From positions 1 through 9,866 of the forward strand of contig JAOUDU010000058.1 of assembly GCA_029859085.1 (NCBI GenBank): DNA of 9,866 bases. Direction: 5' to 3'. This stretch comes from Gammaproteobacteria bacterium. Its GTDB lineage: Bacteria > Pseudomonadota > Gammaproteobacteria > Pseudomonadales > Halieaceae. A program made the translations under genes and the position numbers. Under the pieces are notes generated by a model. That model saw only the letters and a program-made list of their open reading frames with translations. It made no database searches and was not told the DNA's origin. Below are positions 1-6,183 of this stretch, piece after piece. Each line of letters begins with the position of its first letter. Within the stretch, counting starts at the first letter, position 1.

Positions 1-694
1 CGGTGAGGGGGTCCCCGATGGTCGCCATTTCCCAGTCAATGACCGCCAGCAACTCGGGGCGATGCGGACTGCACAGCGTATTGTCCAGGTGGTAGTCACC
101 ATGAACAATGCCAACAGGCGCGGAGGTGGGCAGCTTATCCAGCAGCCACTGGCCGAGGATTTCCAGCTGTGGCAGTTCCCGCACCGGCGCCTTGCAGCGC
201 AGCTTCATCCAGCGCTCGACCTGGCGTCGCAGGAAGTTCTCAGGGCTGCCAAAATCATCCAGGCCCAACGCTTGCCAGGGTGCGCTGGCAATTGCTGCCA
301 ACGCGTCTGTCAGCTGGTAGCCCAACTGGTTTACCGCGCCCGCGCCATCGTAGCTCCCGGGAAGTTTCGCTGTTATCGAGAGGCCATCGACATAATCGAT
401 CAGCGCAAAAGGCCGCCCGATGACCTCACTGTCGTCACACCAGCCCAGCACCCGGGGCACAGGGGCATATCCCTGCAAGGCAGACATAATCCTTGCCTCG
501 CGTTCCACACCGCGGTGAGCGGTTGGGGAAATCGTATCCGCCGGTGGCGTCCGCAGTACCAGCCTGCCCTGGTCAGTCTCCACCAGCAGCGTGACATTCG
601 AATTACCGCCACTGAGCTCCCGGACAACGCGGGCGTCGCCACGTCCCAGCTGCCGGCTTATCCAGGGTTGCAACTTCGGGTAGGCAACGGTCAT
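1..694 (-). CDS. APH-family phosphotransferase, ACAD-associated, partial (C-terminus off the left edge)
   Basis: I translated 231 codons from the ATG at 692-694; the frame stays open to the window edge. The fold is that of aminoglycoside phosphotransferase/choline kinase-like enzymes. A nucleotide-loop segment LSGGNSNVTLLVE lies near residues 24-36. The catalytic loop HGDYHLDN is at residues 198-205, with Asp200 as presumed base and Asn205 as metal ligand. The metal-binding IDWEMATIGDP begins at Ile219, giving Asp220. This pattern (HGDYHLDN plus DWE.ATIGDP) is typical of the kinases that sit beside or are fused to ACAD10/11-type dehydrogenases, not of antibiotic-resistance enzymes. Family members are usually about 340-360 residues, so roughly a third is missing. 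The gene starts 4 bp after the stop of the upstream SDR, implying translational coupling. The likely role, by analogy with LvaA, is ATP-dependent phosphorylation of a hydroxyacyl-CoA in the cytoplasm. The substrate is inferred, not seen. Confidence 0.88.
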   Translation of the reverse strand, partial: MTVAYPKLQPWISRQLGRGDARVVRELSGGNSNVTLLVETDQGRLVLRTPPADTISPTAHRGVEREARIMSALQGYAPVPRVLGWCDDSEVIGRPFALIDYVDGLSITAKLPGSYDGAGAVNQLGYQLTDALAAIASAPWQALGLDDFGSPENFLRRQVERWMKLRCKAPVRELPQLEILGQWLLDKLPTSAPVGIVHGDYHLDNTLCSPHRPELLAVIDWEMATIGDPLT

Positions 695-698
695 TCGA

Positions 699-1430
699 CT
701 AGCCAAGAACACCGAAACTGCTCATGAGGCCACCGTCGGCAGGTACAAAGGCACCTGTCATGTAACGGGCTCGAGCCGTGAATTCCACGACCTCGGCGAT
801 CTCGTCCGGCTCGCCGAACCGCCCCAGGGGTATTTTTCGACGCATCGAATCGAGCGCTTTTTGCGACAGCGCACCGGTCATTTCGGTCAAGACCAGGCCC
901 GGTATCACCAGGTTGACGGTTATGCCCCTGGGGGCCAACTCGATCGCGAGGGCGCGCGTCAGCCCGGCAATGCCGGCCTTGGAAGCCGCGTAGGCAGCGT
1001 CCCCGGGGAAACCCCTGAAGCCTACAACTGCACCAATGTTGACCACGGCACCGCCATCCCCGAGGCAGGGCGATGCGGCGGTAATGACATTGAGCGCACC
1101 GGTAAGGTTGGTATCGATAACCGTCTGCCAGTCTCCAGGCGCCAGCTTTTCGATCTTGCCGCCCCGATGGGCACCAGCATTGTTCACGAGGATATCGATG
1201 CGCCCCCACCTGGAGACAACCTGGGCCACGGCCGCATCAACCTGGTCCCGTTGGCTCACATCGGCGCGGCAGGCCATGCAGCGGTCACCGAGACGCGCGG
1301 CAATACCGCTTACGTCGTCGCCGCGGGCGAGAATTGCCACGCGATCACCGGCGGCGTGGACGCGCTCCGCAATGGCGAGCCCGATACCTCTGGACGCACC
1401 CGTAACCAGCCATACCTTGTCGCCGCTCAT
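699..1430 (-). CDS. SDR-family oxidoreductase (FabG-like) lacking the catalytic serine
   Basis: A 243-residue classical short-chain dehydrogenase/reductase. The Rossmann motif TGASRGIG is at 10-17, Arg36 follows strand beta2 (favours NADP(H)), NNAG is at 83-86, the tetrad Asn is Asn108, and YAASK gives Tyr147 and Lys151. The residue 13 before the Tyr, which is the catalytic Ser in FabG (context IGSVVG), is Ala134 here (IGAVVG); the codon reads GCA. The frame stays open to 1562, but the ATG at 1428-1430 begins the normal SDR N-terminus (MSGDKVWLVTG) and has CGGAAC just upstream, so the longer form is rejected. It is the first gene of the unit with the APH kinase. In the comparable Lva pathway an SDR (LvaD) converts a 4-ketoacyl-CoA to 4-hydroxyacyl-CoA; such a role here is inference. 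The Ser loss may mean altered chemistry or much reduced activity. Confidence 0.9.
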   Translation of the reverse strand: MSGDKVWLVTGASRGIGLAIAERVHAAGDRVAILARGDDVSGIAARLGDRCMACRADVSQRDQVDAAVAQVVSRWGRIDILVNNAGAHRGGKIEKLAPGDWQTVIDTNLTGALNVITAASPCLGDGGAVVNIGAVVGFRGFPGDAAYAASKAGIAGLTRALAIELAPRGITVNLVIPGLVLTEMTGALSQKALDSMRRKIPLGRFGEPDEIAEVVEFTARARYMTGAFVPADGGLMSSFGVLG

Positions 1431-1463
1431 ATCGTTCCGGGGTATCCGTGAGGTCAATATTAT

Positions 1464-1484
1464 TTGCTTGTTTGTGTCTAGTAA
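1464..1484. promoter_or_regulatory. Operator-like imperfect dyad, copy A
   Basis: The site reads TTGCTTG, seven bases TTTGTGT, then CTAGTAA. It matches copy B at 9141-9161 at 17 of 21 positions in the same orientation, including the whole left half-site and the 7-base spacing. It contains the T-N11-A spacing often seen in LysR-type sites, though TetR or GntR family proteins could also bind such a dyad. It lies 34-54 bp upstream of the SDR start and 112-132 bp upstream of the ACAD start, so it could act on both. Binding and regulator are inferred; no regulator gene is in the window. Confidence 0.5.
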
Positions 1485-1495
1485 GTTTAAACTAG
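1478..1495. repeat. Overlapping palindrome in the divergent promoter
   Basis: The 18 bp CTAGTAAGTTTAAACTAG has matching ends (CTAGT and ACTAG), and its inner AGTTTAAACT (1484-1493) is a perfect 10-bp palindrome. It overlaps the right half of operator-like copy A by seven bases. It may be a second protein site or part of a composite operator; it is too AT-rich for chance to be excluded. Confidence 0.4.
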
Positions 1496-1595
1496 CCCGT
1501 CTCGAAGTCAACCCGAAAACACTCGGCGGACCCCGGGGCCAGCATGCTGGCGACGCACACACACCAGGAAACCACCTTTACCAGAGGGCCAACGC

Positions 1596-2897
1596 GTGAG
1601 CTGGAGTTTCGAAACCGACAGTGATTTCCAGGCACAACTGGATTGGATCGATACCTTCACCCGGGAGGAAATAGAGCCGCTTGATCTCGTTTTCAGGGGA
1701 CCGGGCGATCCTTGGGACCCGGCATCACCCGCCGCCCGGGCGATGGCGCCGCTGAAACAGATTGTGAAAGACAGGGGCCTGTGGGCGTGCCACCTTGGGC
1801 CGGAACTGGGCGGGGGAGGATACGGACAGGTCAAGTTGGGCCTGATGAACGAGATTCTGGGCCGCAGCCGCTTCGGGCCGAGCGTTTTCGGCTGCCAGGC
1901 GCCGGATTCCGGTAACGCAGAGATTCTGGCGCACTTCGGCACGCCCCGGCAGAAAGAAAAATTCCTCCAGCCGCTGCTCAACGGCGAGATCGCATCCTGT
2001 TATTCAATGACCGAACCCCAGGCGGGAGCAGACCCGGCGGAATTCCAGTGCATTGCCACCCGCGATGGCGATGAATGGGTGATAAACGGGGAAAAGTGGT
2101 TCGCCTCGCATGCCCGCTTCGCCGAGTTTCTCCTGGTCATGGTCGTGACCAACCCCGATGTCCCGATACACCAGGGCGCCTCTATTATACTCGTCGAGAA
2201 GGACCGGCCCGGGCTGGAGATCCTGCGCAACTCGGCGGTGGGCCCCTACGTCGAACAGGGCGATGGCGTGCACGCCTACCTGCGCTTTACCGATTGCCGG
2301 GTGCCGGCGGAAAACCTGCTGGGAGAGGAAGGCCAGGGCTTCCTGGTAGCCCAGACCCGGCTTGGCGGAGGGCGGGTGCATCATGCGATGCGCAGTGTCG
2401 GCGTGCTGAAAAAAGCCCTGGACATGATGTGCGAGCGCGTACTGAGCCGCACCACCAAGGGCGAACTCCTGGCCAATAAACAGCTGACCCAGGAGAAGAT
2501 CGCGGACAGTTATACCCAGATACTGCAATACCGCCTGCATGTGCTGTACACCGCATGGCTCATCGACAAGCACAAGGAGTACAATCGGGAGGTAAGGAAG
2601 GAGATAGCCGCTATCAAGGCCGCCACGCCCAGGGTGTTACAGGAGGTGATCTACCGCGCCATGCATCTCCACGGCAGCCTGGGTATGTCGGACGAGGTTC
2701 CACTGATGAATATGTGGGCCAATATCCCGGAACTGGGCGTGGTGGACGGCCCGTCCGAGGTGCACAAGATCACTGTAGCTCGCACGGTGTTGCGGGAGTA
2801 CCAGGCGGCACCCGGACTGTTTCCCACTTATCACATGCCAACCCAGCGCGCCGATGCCATGAAGAAGTACGGGCATTACCTGGCGGGGGAAAAGTAG
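1596..2897 (+). CDS. Acyl-CoA dehydrogenase, ACAD10/11-type
   Basis: A 433-residue flavoprotein of the acyl-CoA dehydrogenase superfamily. The start is GTG at 1596, with AGAGGG (1583-1588) seven bases upstream. The FAD/substrate segment SMTEPQAGADP begins at Ser137 (TEP at 139-141). The signature LGGGRVHHAMR (256-266) resembles the GR(I/V)HH.MR of ACAD10/11. The C-terminal segment VVDGPSEVHK places Asp384-Gly where medium-chain dehydrogenases have the catalytic Glu-Gly of YEGT; an Asp-Gly-Pro-x-Glu-Val-His stretch is typical of the ACAD10/11 branch. In that branch (mammalian ACAD11, Pseudomonas LvaC) the enzyme works with an APH-type kinase: a 4-phosphoryloxy-acyl-CoA loses phosphate to give an enoyl- and then 3-hydroxyacyl-CoA. 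Ordinary desaturation remains possible. It is divergent from the SDR-kinase pair and 101 bp upstream of the BVMO on the same strand. Confidence 0.92.
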   Translation: MSWSFETDSDFQAQLDWIDTFTREEIEPLDLVFRGPGDPWDPASPAARAMAPLKQIVKDRGLWACHLGPELGGGGYGQVKLGLMNEILGRSRFGPSVFGCQAPDSGNAEILAHFGTPRQKEKFLQPLLNGEIASCYSMTEPQAGADPAEFQCIATRDGDEWVINGEKWFASHARFAEFLLVMVVTNPDVPIHQGASIILVEKDRPGLEILRNSAVGPYVEQGDGVHAYLRFTDCRVPAENLLGEEGQGFLVAQTRLGGGRVHHAMRSVGVLKKALDMMCERVLSRTTKGELLANKQLTQEKIADSYTQILQYRLHVLYTAWLIDKHKEYNREVRKEIAAIKAATPRVLQEVIYRAMHLHGSLGMSDEVPLMNMWANIPELGVVDGPSEVHKITVARTVLREYQAAPGLFPTYHMPTQRADAMKKYGHYLAGEK

Positions 2898-2998
2898 TGC
2901 TGACCGCGGGTCTGGGGATTTACTGTAGCCACCGGACTTGAGCCACAGCTGGGCAAAAATGTGCAAATCATCAGAAACATAATACGAGGCTGAATACG
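2898..2998 (+). other. ACAD-BVMO intergenic gap
   Basis: These 101 bases separate two co-directional genes. No convincing hairpin plus T-tract terminator is visible, so readthrough from the ACAD gene is likely. A ribosome binding site GAGG (2986-2989) precedes the BVMO ATG by nine bases. No good promoter was recognised, but a weak one cannot be excluded given the length. Confidence 0.5.
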
Positions 2999-4663
2999 AT
3001 GAACACTGTGCAACAAAAAACCCGGGGCAACGGCTCCGCCGAGCCGGGGAAGGCCGACTTCGACGCTATCGTTATCGGGGCCGGCTTTGCCGGTCTCAGC
3101 CTGATTCACTACCTGCGCGACGCGGGCCTGTCGATCCGCGTGTTCGACCGGGCGTCCGACATAGGCGGCACCTGGACCTGGAACCGCTATCCGGGCGCGA
3201 TGACGGACAGCGAGAGCTATTACTACTGCCTGACGTTCTCCAAAGAACTCCTGCAGGAATGGTCCTGGACGCAACGCTATCCGGATTGGAAGGAAACCCT
3301 CAACTACATGCATTTCGTCGCCGACAAGTGCGATATGTGGCGCGACATTCAATTGAATACCGAAATAGTCAGTGCCGACTACCAGGCTGACACTGGCCAC
3401 TGGCTGGTTACCACTGGCAACGGCGACACCTATACCTGCAAGTACTTCATCAGCGGTATGGGCATGATCTCGGAGCCGGTGATACCGAAGATCAAGGGTA
3501 TGGATACATTCAAGGGACCCCTGTTCCATTCCTCCCGCTGGCCGGAGGGCCTCGACTACGCAGGCAAGCGGGTTGGCATCATCGGCGCCGGCGCCACCAC
3601 CGTGCAGATGGTGCCGGTGATGGCGAAAACCGCCGAGAGCGTGACGGTATTCCAGCGCACGTCAAACTTCATTCTGCCCGCCATGCAGAAGCCCATGACG
3701 CCGGAGTGGGAAAAGGAGATCAAGGAACACTACGACGAGATCGTCGCCAAGTGCCGCAACCATGTATTCGGCATGGCCTTCGACAGCCCCGTGGGCCGCA
3801 ACGTGGCCGATACGCCGCCCGAGGAAGTGGAGCGTATCTTCGAGGAAAACTGGACCGGCAGTTTCCGCTGGGTGTTCGAGACCTTTGACGACCTGCTTAC
3901 CAATCCCGAGGCGAACAGGAAAGCGTCGGAGTTCATCATCAGGAAGATGAAGGAACGCGTCAATGACCCTGAAATCGCGGAACTGCTGGCGCCCGAGGTG
4001 GGCGAATACCCGCTGTTTGCCAAGCGCCCGCCCCTGGATCACGGCTACCTGGAGGCTTTCAACCGCGACAACGTCCACCTGGTCGACATCAAGGACCGGG
4101 AGCCGATTGTAGAGATCACCGAAACTGGCGTACGCACCACGAAAAACGACTACGAGTTCGATATTATTGTTATCGCCACGGGTTTCAGGGCCTACACCGG
4201 TGCGCTGGAAGCGTTCCCGATTCGCGGGAAAAGCGGCCAGACCCTGCGGGAGAAGTGGGAGAAAACTTCCAATGCGATCATGGGTGTGTGCGTGGCGGAC
4301 TTTCCCAACATGTTCGTCGTGACAGGACCCCAGGCGCCCTTCGCCAACCTGCCGACCTCCATCGAGCAGAACGCCATGTGGATTGCGGACTGCATCAAGA
4401 AGATGGAGAGCGAGGGCTACGATGTGTGCGCACCCAGGAAGGAAGCCGAGGATGAGTGGTCAGCCCATGTCGCCGACGTTCACTCGCAGACCTTGATGGA
4501 CGTCGGGGACCAGGTGCACTCGTGGATGATGGGCGCCAACATAGAGGGCCACAAGCCGCGGGTGCTGATTTACTTCGGCGGCGCGAATGTCTACTACGAC
4601 AAGCTGCGCGAATCCGTCGACAAGGGTTTCCCGGAACTGGAGTTCAACCGGCTGGCCGGATAA
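2999..4663 (+). CDS. Type I Baeyer-Villiger monooxygenase (FAD, NADPH-dependent)
   Basis: A 554-residue flavin monooxygenase inserting one O2-derived oxygen next to a ketone carbonyl to give an ester or lactone. The FAD-binding GAGFAG is at 27-32, and GGTWTWNRYPG at 56-66 is followed by Asp70. The BVMO fingerprint FxGxxxHxxxWP is intact as FKGPLFHSSRWP at 171-182. The NADPH-binding Rossmann motif is GAGATT at 196-201, with Thr at the third-glycine position. Arg343 in FAKRPPLD corresponds to the active-site Arg of phenylacetone monooxygenase, and ATGF is at 393-396. The length fits cyclohexanone/phenylacetone-type enzymes. The residues Met68-Thr69 replace the commoner Arg-Cys of the PGARCD motif. 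The ATG at 2999 has GAGG nine bases upstream. The substrate cannot be read from sequence; its neighbours point to a cyclic or side-chain ketone in a degradation pathway. Its TAA directly abuts the stop codon of the convergent SDR. Confidence 0.93.
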   Translation: MNTVQQKTRGNGSAEPGKADFDAIVIGAGFAGLSLIHYLRDAGLSIRVFDRASDIGGTWTWNRYPGAMTDSESYYYCLTFSKELLQEWSWTQRYPDWKETLNYMHFVADKCDMWRDIQLNTEIVSADYQADTGHWLVTTGNGDTYTCKYFISGMGMISEPVIPKIKGMDTFKGPLFHSSRWPEGLDYAGKRVGIIGAGATTVQMVPVMAKTAESVTVFQRTSNFILPAMQKPMTPEWEKEIKEHYDEIVAKCRNHVFGMAFDSPVGRNVADTPPEEVERIFEENWTGSFRWVFETFDDLLTNPEANRKASEFIIRKMKERVNDPEIAELLAPEVGEYPLFAKRPPLDHGYLEAFNRDNVHLVDIKDREPIVEITETGVRTTKNDYEFDIIVIATGFRAYTGALEAFPIRGKSGQTLREKWEKTSNAIMGVCVADFPNMFVVTGPQAPFANLPTSIEQNAMWIADCIKKMESEGYDVCAPRKEAEDEWSAHVADVHSQTLMDVGDQVHSWMMGANIEGHKPRVLIYFGGANVYYDKLRESVDKGFPELEFNRLAG

Positions 4664-5500
4664 TCAGGCGTCGAGGCCGCTCTTGCCGGCCTCGCGAATG
4701 ATCGGGGTGTACTCGGCAAAATTGGGAGCGCCTGCGACCGCGCCGATGGTGATACCGGCATCGGTCGTCAGGGTATGGCCGGTGGTGTAACCGGATTCAT
4801 CGCTGGCCAGCCACAGGGCGGCATTGGCGACATCGAGTGCCAGGCCGGGACGGCCCGCCAGCGGCGAAGCCTCTGCCAGTTTGGCCTTGGCTCCCTCGAT
4901 ATTATTGGGATCCCCGGTCAACACACTGGCCACCATAGGCGTCGCGACACTGGCCGCCGCGATGGCATTGACCCGAATACCACTGTTGCAAAGCTCGGTC
5001 GCCACATTCTTGGTCAGGCCGACAACGGCGTGCTTGGCGGCGGCATAAGCGTGCGGGCCCAGGCCTCCCTGCAGACCCGCCGTGCTGGCCATACTGATAA
5101 TGGACCCTGACTTGTTGGGCAACATGACCCGGGCGGCGTGCTTCATGGTATAAAACGTGCCGTTCAACAGCACGTCGATCGTGAAAAGCCATTCCGCTGA
5201 CGGCGTGGTCGCAATAGGCCCCACCGATCCGACAATGCCCGCGCTGTGGAAAACGATATCGAGCTGCCCGAATCGCTCTACCGCGGCGTCCATTGCCGCG
5301 GCCACATCCTGTTCACGGGTCACGTCGCAGGCCATGAAGGCCGCTTTATCGCCGAAAGATCGGGCGAATTCGGTGCCGGCATCCGCCTGTATATCGCAGA
5401 TCAATACCCGGCAACCCTCGTCAATGAACCTGCGGGTGGCAGCCGCGCCTATGCCGCTGGCACCGCCGGTAATCAGCGCTGTTTTATTTTCCAATCTCAT
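4664..5500 (-). CDS. SDR-family oxidoreductase, probably NAD-dependent
   Basis: A 278-residue classical SDR. TGGASGIG is at 11-18 and Asp36 at the end of beta2 favours NAD(H), in contrast to the Arg36 of the other SDR. NNAG is altered to HSAG (85-88). The tetrad is present: Asn113, Ser139, Tyr152 and Lys156 (YAAAK). The usual PG after beta6 (NAIAPGPV-type) is replaced by Ala-Ala-Ser (182-184). The C-terminus runs about 25 residues beyond the typical TTDAG motif. The ATG at 5498-5500 is preceded by AGGAA at suitable spacing. It is the last gene of the receptor unit, 78 bp after the SnoaL-fold gene. The likely role is oxidation of a hydroxyl group on the imported compound, perhaps to the ketone used by the BVMO; substrate and direction are inferred. 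Confidence 0.9.
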   Translation of the reverse strand: MRLENKTALITGGASGIGAAATRRFIDEGCRVLICDIQADAGTEFARSFGDKAAFMACDVTREQDVAAAMDAAVERFGQLDIVFHSAGIVGSVGPIATTPSAEWLFTIDVLLNGTFYTMKHAARVMLPNKSGSIISMASTAGLQGGLGPHAYAAAKHAVVGLTKNVATELCNSGIRVNAIAAASVATPMVASVLTGDPNNIEGAKAKLAEASPLAGRPGLALDVANAALWLASDESGYTTGHTLTTDAGITIGAVAGAPNFAEYTPIIREAGKSGLDA

Positions 5501-5559
5501 CGCAAGTTCCTGGGGAGTATGGTGTCGGGTAGAGCGTGGTTGCCGTGATCCTGTCGGGC

Positions 5560-5574
5560 CACCCGCGACGGGTG
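5560..5574. repeat. Intercistronic hairpin CACCCG-CGA-CGGGTG
   Basis: A perfect 6-bp stem with a 3-base loop begins four bases after the stop of the SnoaL-fold gene in the 78-bp gap before the SDR. No T-tract follows on the minus strand, so it is not a standard intrinsic terminator. It may stabilise or cleave the mRNA between the two genes, or be chance in GC-rich DNA. Confidence 0.4.
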
Positions 5575-5578
5575 TATT

Positions 5579-6154
5579 TCAGGCAGAGTAGAACTGGCAC
5601 ACGGCATCATCGGGTGCCCTTTTGCCGATCGTCTGCTCGGCAATATCGGCAAAGCCCTGCGAGCACCCGGGCTCCAGTCGAACCCAGTCGGTCATACCCG
5701 TGCGCCGCACTATTTTCCATTCACCGCCCCTCGACTCGAACCTGTCGAGGTAACGGCCGCCTACAAAATAGTCCATTTCCGTGTCGTAGGCATTCTCCGC
5801 TGCCAGCGGGTCACCGCGCGCCCGCATCCGGTGAAAGGCGGTAAAGTAGGTCTCCGCTGTCGCCGTGCCATCGCCCTCCAATTGAATCAGCGTATTTCCC
5901 AGCTGGTGGTGTGTCCTTGAATAGGCCGAGAGCAGGCCCAGGGCGAAAGCCACAAAATCACCCGGCGCTTCCCTGGAGGAGGGAATGCCGGGGTCCGAGG
6001 AGGGCCCCTCATAAAAATGGGAGTGGCGCGAGCCGGGATGGAAAACACTGCGCAGCAGCTGTTCATCCATCCGGTCTATCGCCCGGGCATAGCGGTAAAT
6101 TACCTCGGTAATTGCCTGCTTTGCCTGCAGTACAACGACCCCATCATCTGTCAT
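5579..6154 (-). CDS. SnoaL/NTF2-fold protein (dehydratase/isomerase-like)
   Basis: A 191-residue SnoaL-like (SnoaL_4 type) protein. The start is the ATG at 6152-6154, because a perfect GGAGG (6163-6167) lies eight bases upstream; a GTG five codons earlier would place this site inside the gene. Tyr22 and Asp27 have the Y-x4-D spacing of the bile-acid 7-alpha-dehydratase BaiE and of the LinA Lys20/Asp25 pair. HHQLGN gives His83, and GEWKIVRR gives Arg151, matching the catalytic His and Arg positions of those lyases. An insertion rich in Gly, Pro and Ser (about 49-65) precedes the His helix. It follows the receptor by 29 bp and precedes the SDR by 78 bp. Members catalyse water or HX elimination, isomerisation or hydrolysis in the cytoplasm. 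A lyase or isomerase role on the imported substrate is inferred. Confidence 0.85.
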   Translation of the reverse strand: MTDDGVVVLQAKQAITEVIYRYARAIDRMDEQLLRSVFHPGSRHSHFYEGPSSDPGIPSSREAPGDFVAFALGLLSAYSRTHHQLGNTLIQLEGDGTATAETYFTAFHRMRARGDPLAAENAYDTEMDYFVGGRYLDRFESRGGEWKIVRRTGMTDWVRLEPGCSQGFADIAEQTIGKRAPDDAVCQFYSA

Positions 6155-6183
6155 CGTGGGCGCCTCCACCGTTTCGGGCGAGT

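Larger units (their letters stand above)
1431..1595. promoter_or_regulatory. Divergent promoter region between SDR/kinase and ACAD/BVMO units
   Basis: A 165-bp gap between two divergent start codons. It is more AT-rich in its first half (about 1455-1495) than the flanking genes and must hold promoters for both directions. On the minus strand a possible -10 is TAATAT (1457-1462), with only a weak -35 (TTACTA, 1479-1484) at 16-bp spacing. On the plus strand TTGCTT (1464-1469), an 18-bp spacer and TAAACT (1488-1493) is a weak candidate. Both overlap the dyad symmetries annotated separately. The promoter boxes are poor matches and remain guesses; the regulatory nature of the gap is more secure than the exact boxes. 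Confidence 0.55.

Noticed and set aside
1..694. Aminoglycoside resistance gene
   Set aside because: The kinase has the HGDYHLDN and DWE.ATIGDP signature and the ACAD neighbourhood of metabolic APH-like enzymes, not the resistance families.
62..727. 221-codon open frame on the plus strand
   Set aside because: It lies opposite the APH kinase, whose catalytic motifs read cleanly on the minus strand. The plus-strand product shows no family features.
1431..1562. N-terminal extension of the first SDR
   Set aside because: The extra 44 residues precede a normal SDR N-terminus and would place the divergent promoter region inside the gene.
861..1599. Overlapping plus-strand open frames of 187-196 codons
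   Set aside because: They are antisense to the SDR, which has complete motifs. They reflect high GC content.
2876..3529. 217-codon minus-strand frame opposite the BVMO N-terminus
   Set aside because: It covers the FAD-binding region of the BVMO on the other strand and has no recognisable domain.
5560..5574. Intrinsic terminator after the SnoaL-fold gene
   Set aside because: A stem is present but no T-tract follows on the minus strand, and the next gene in the same direction starts soon after.
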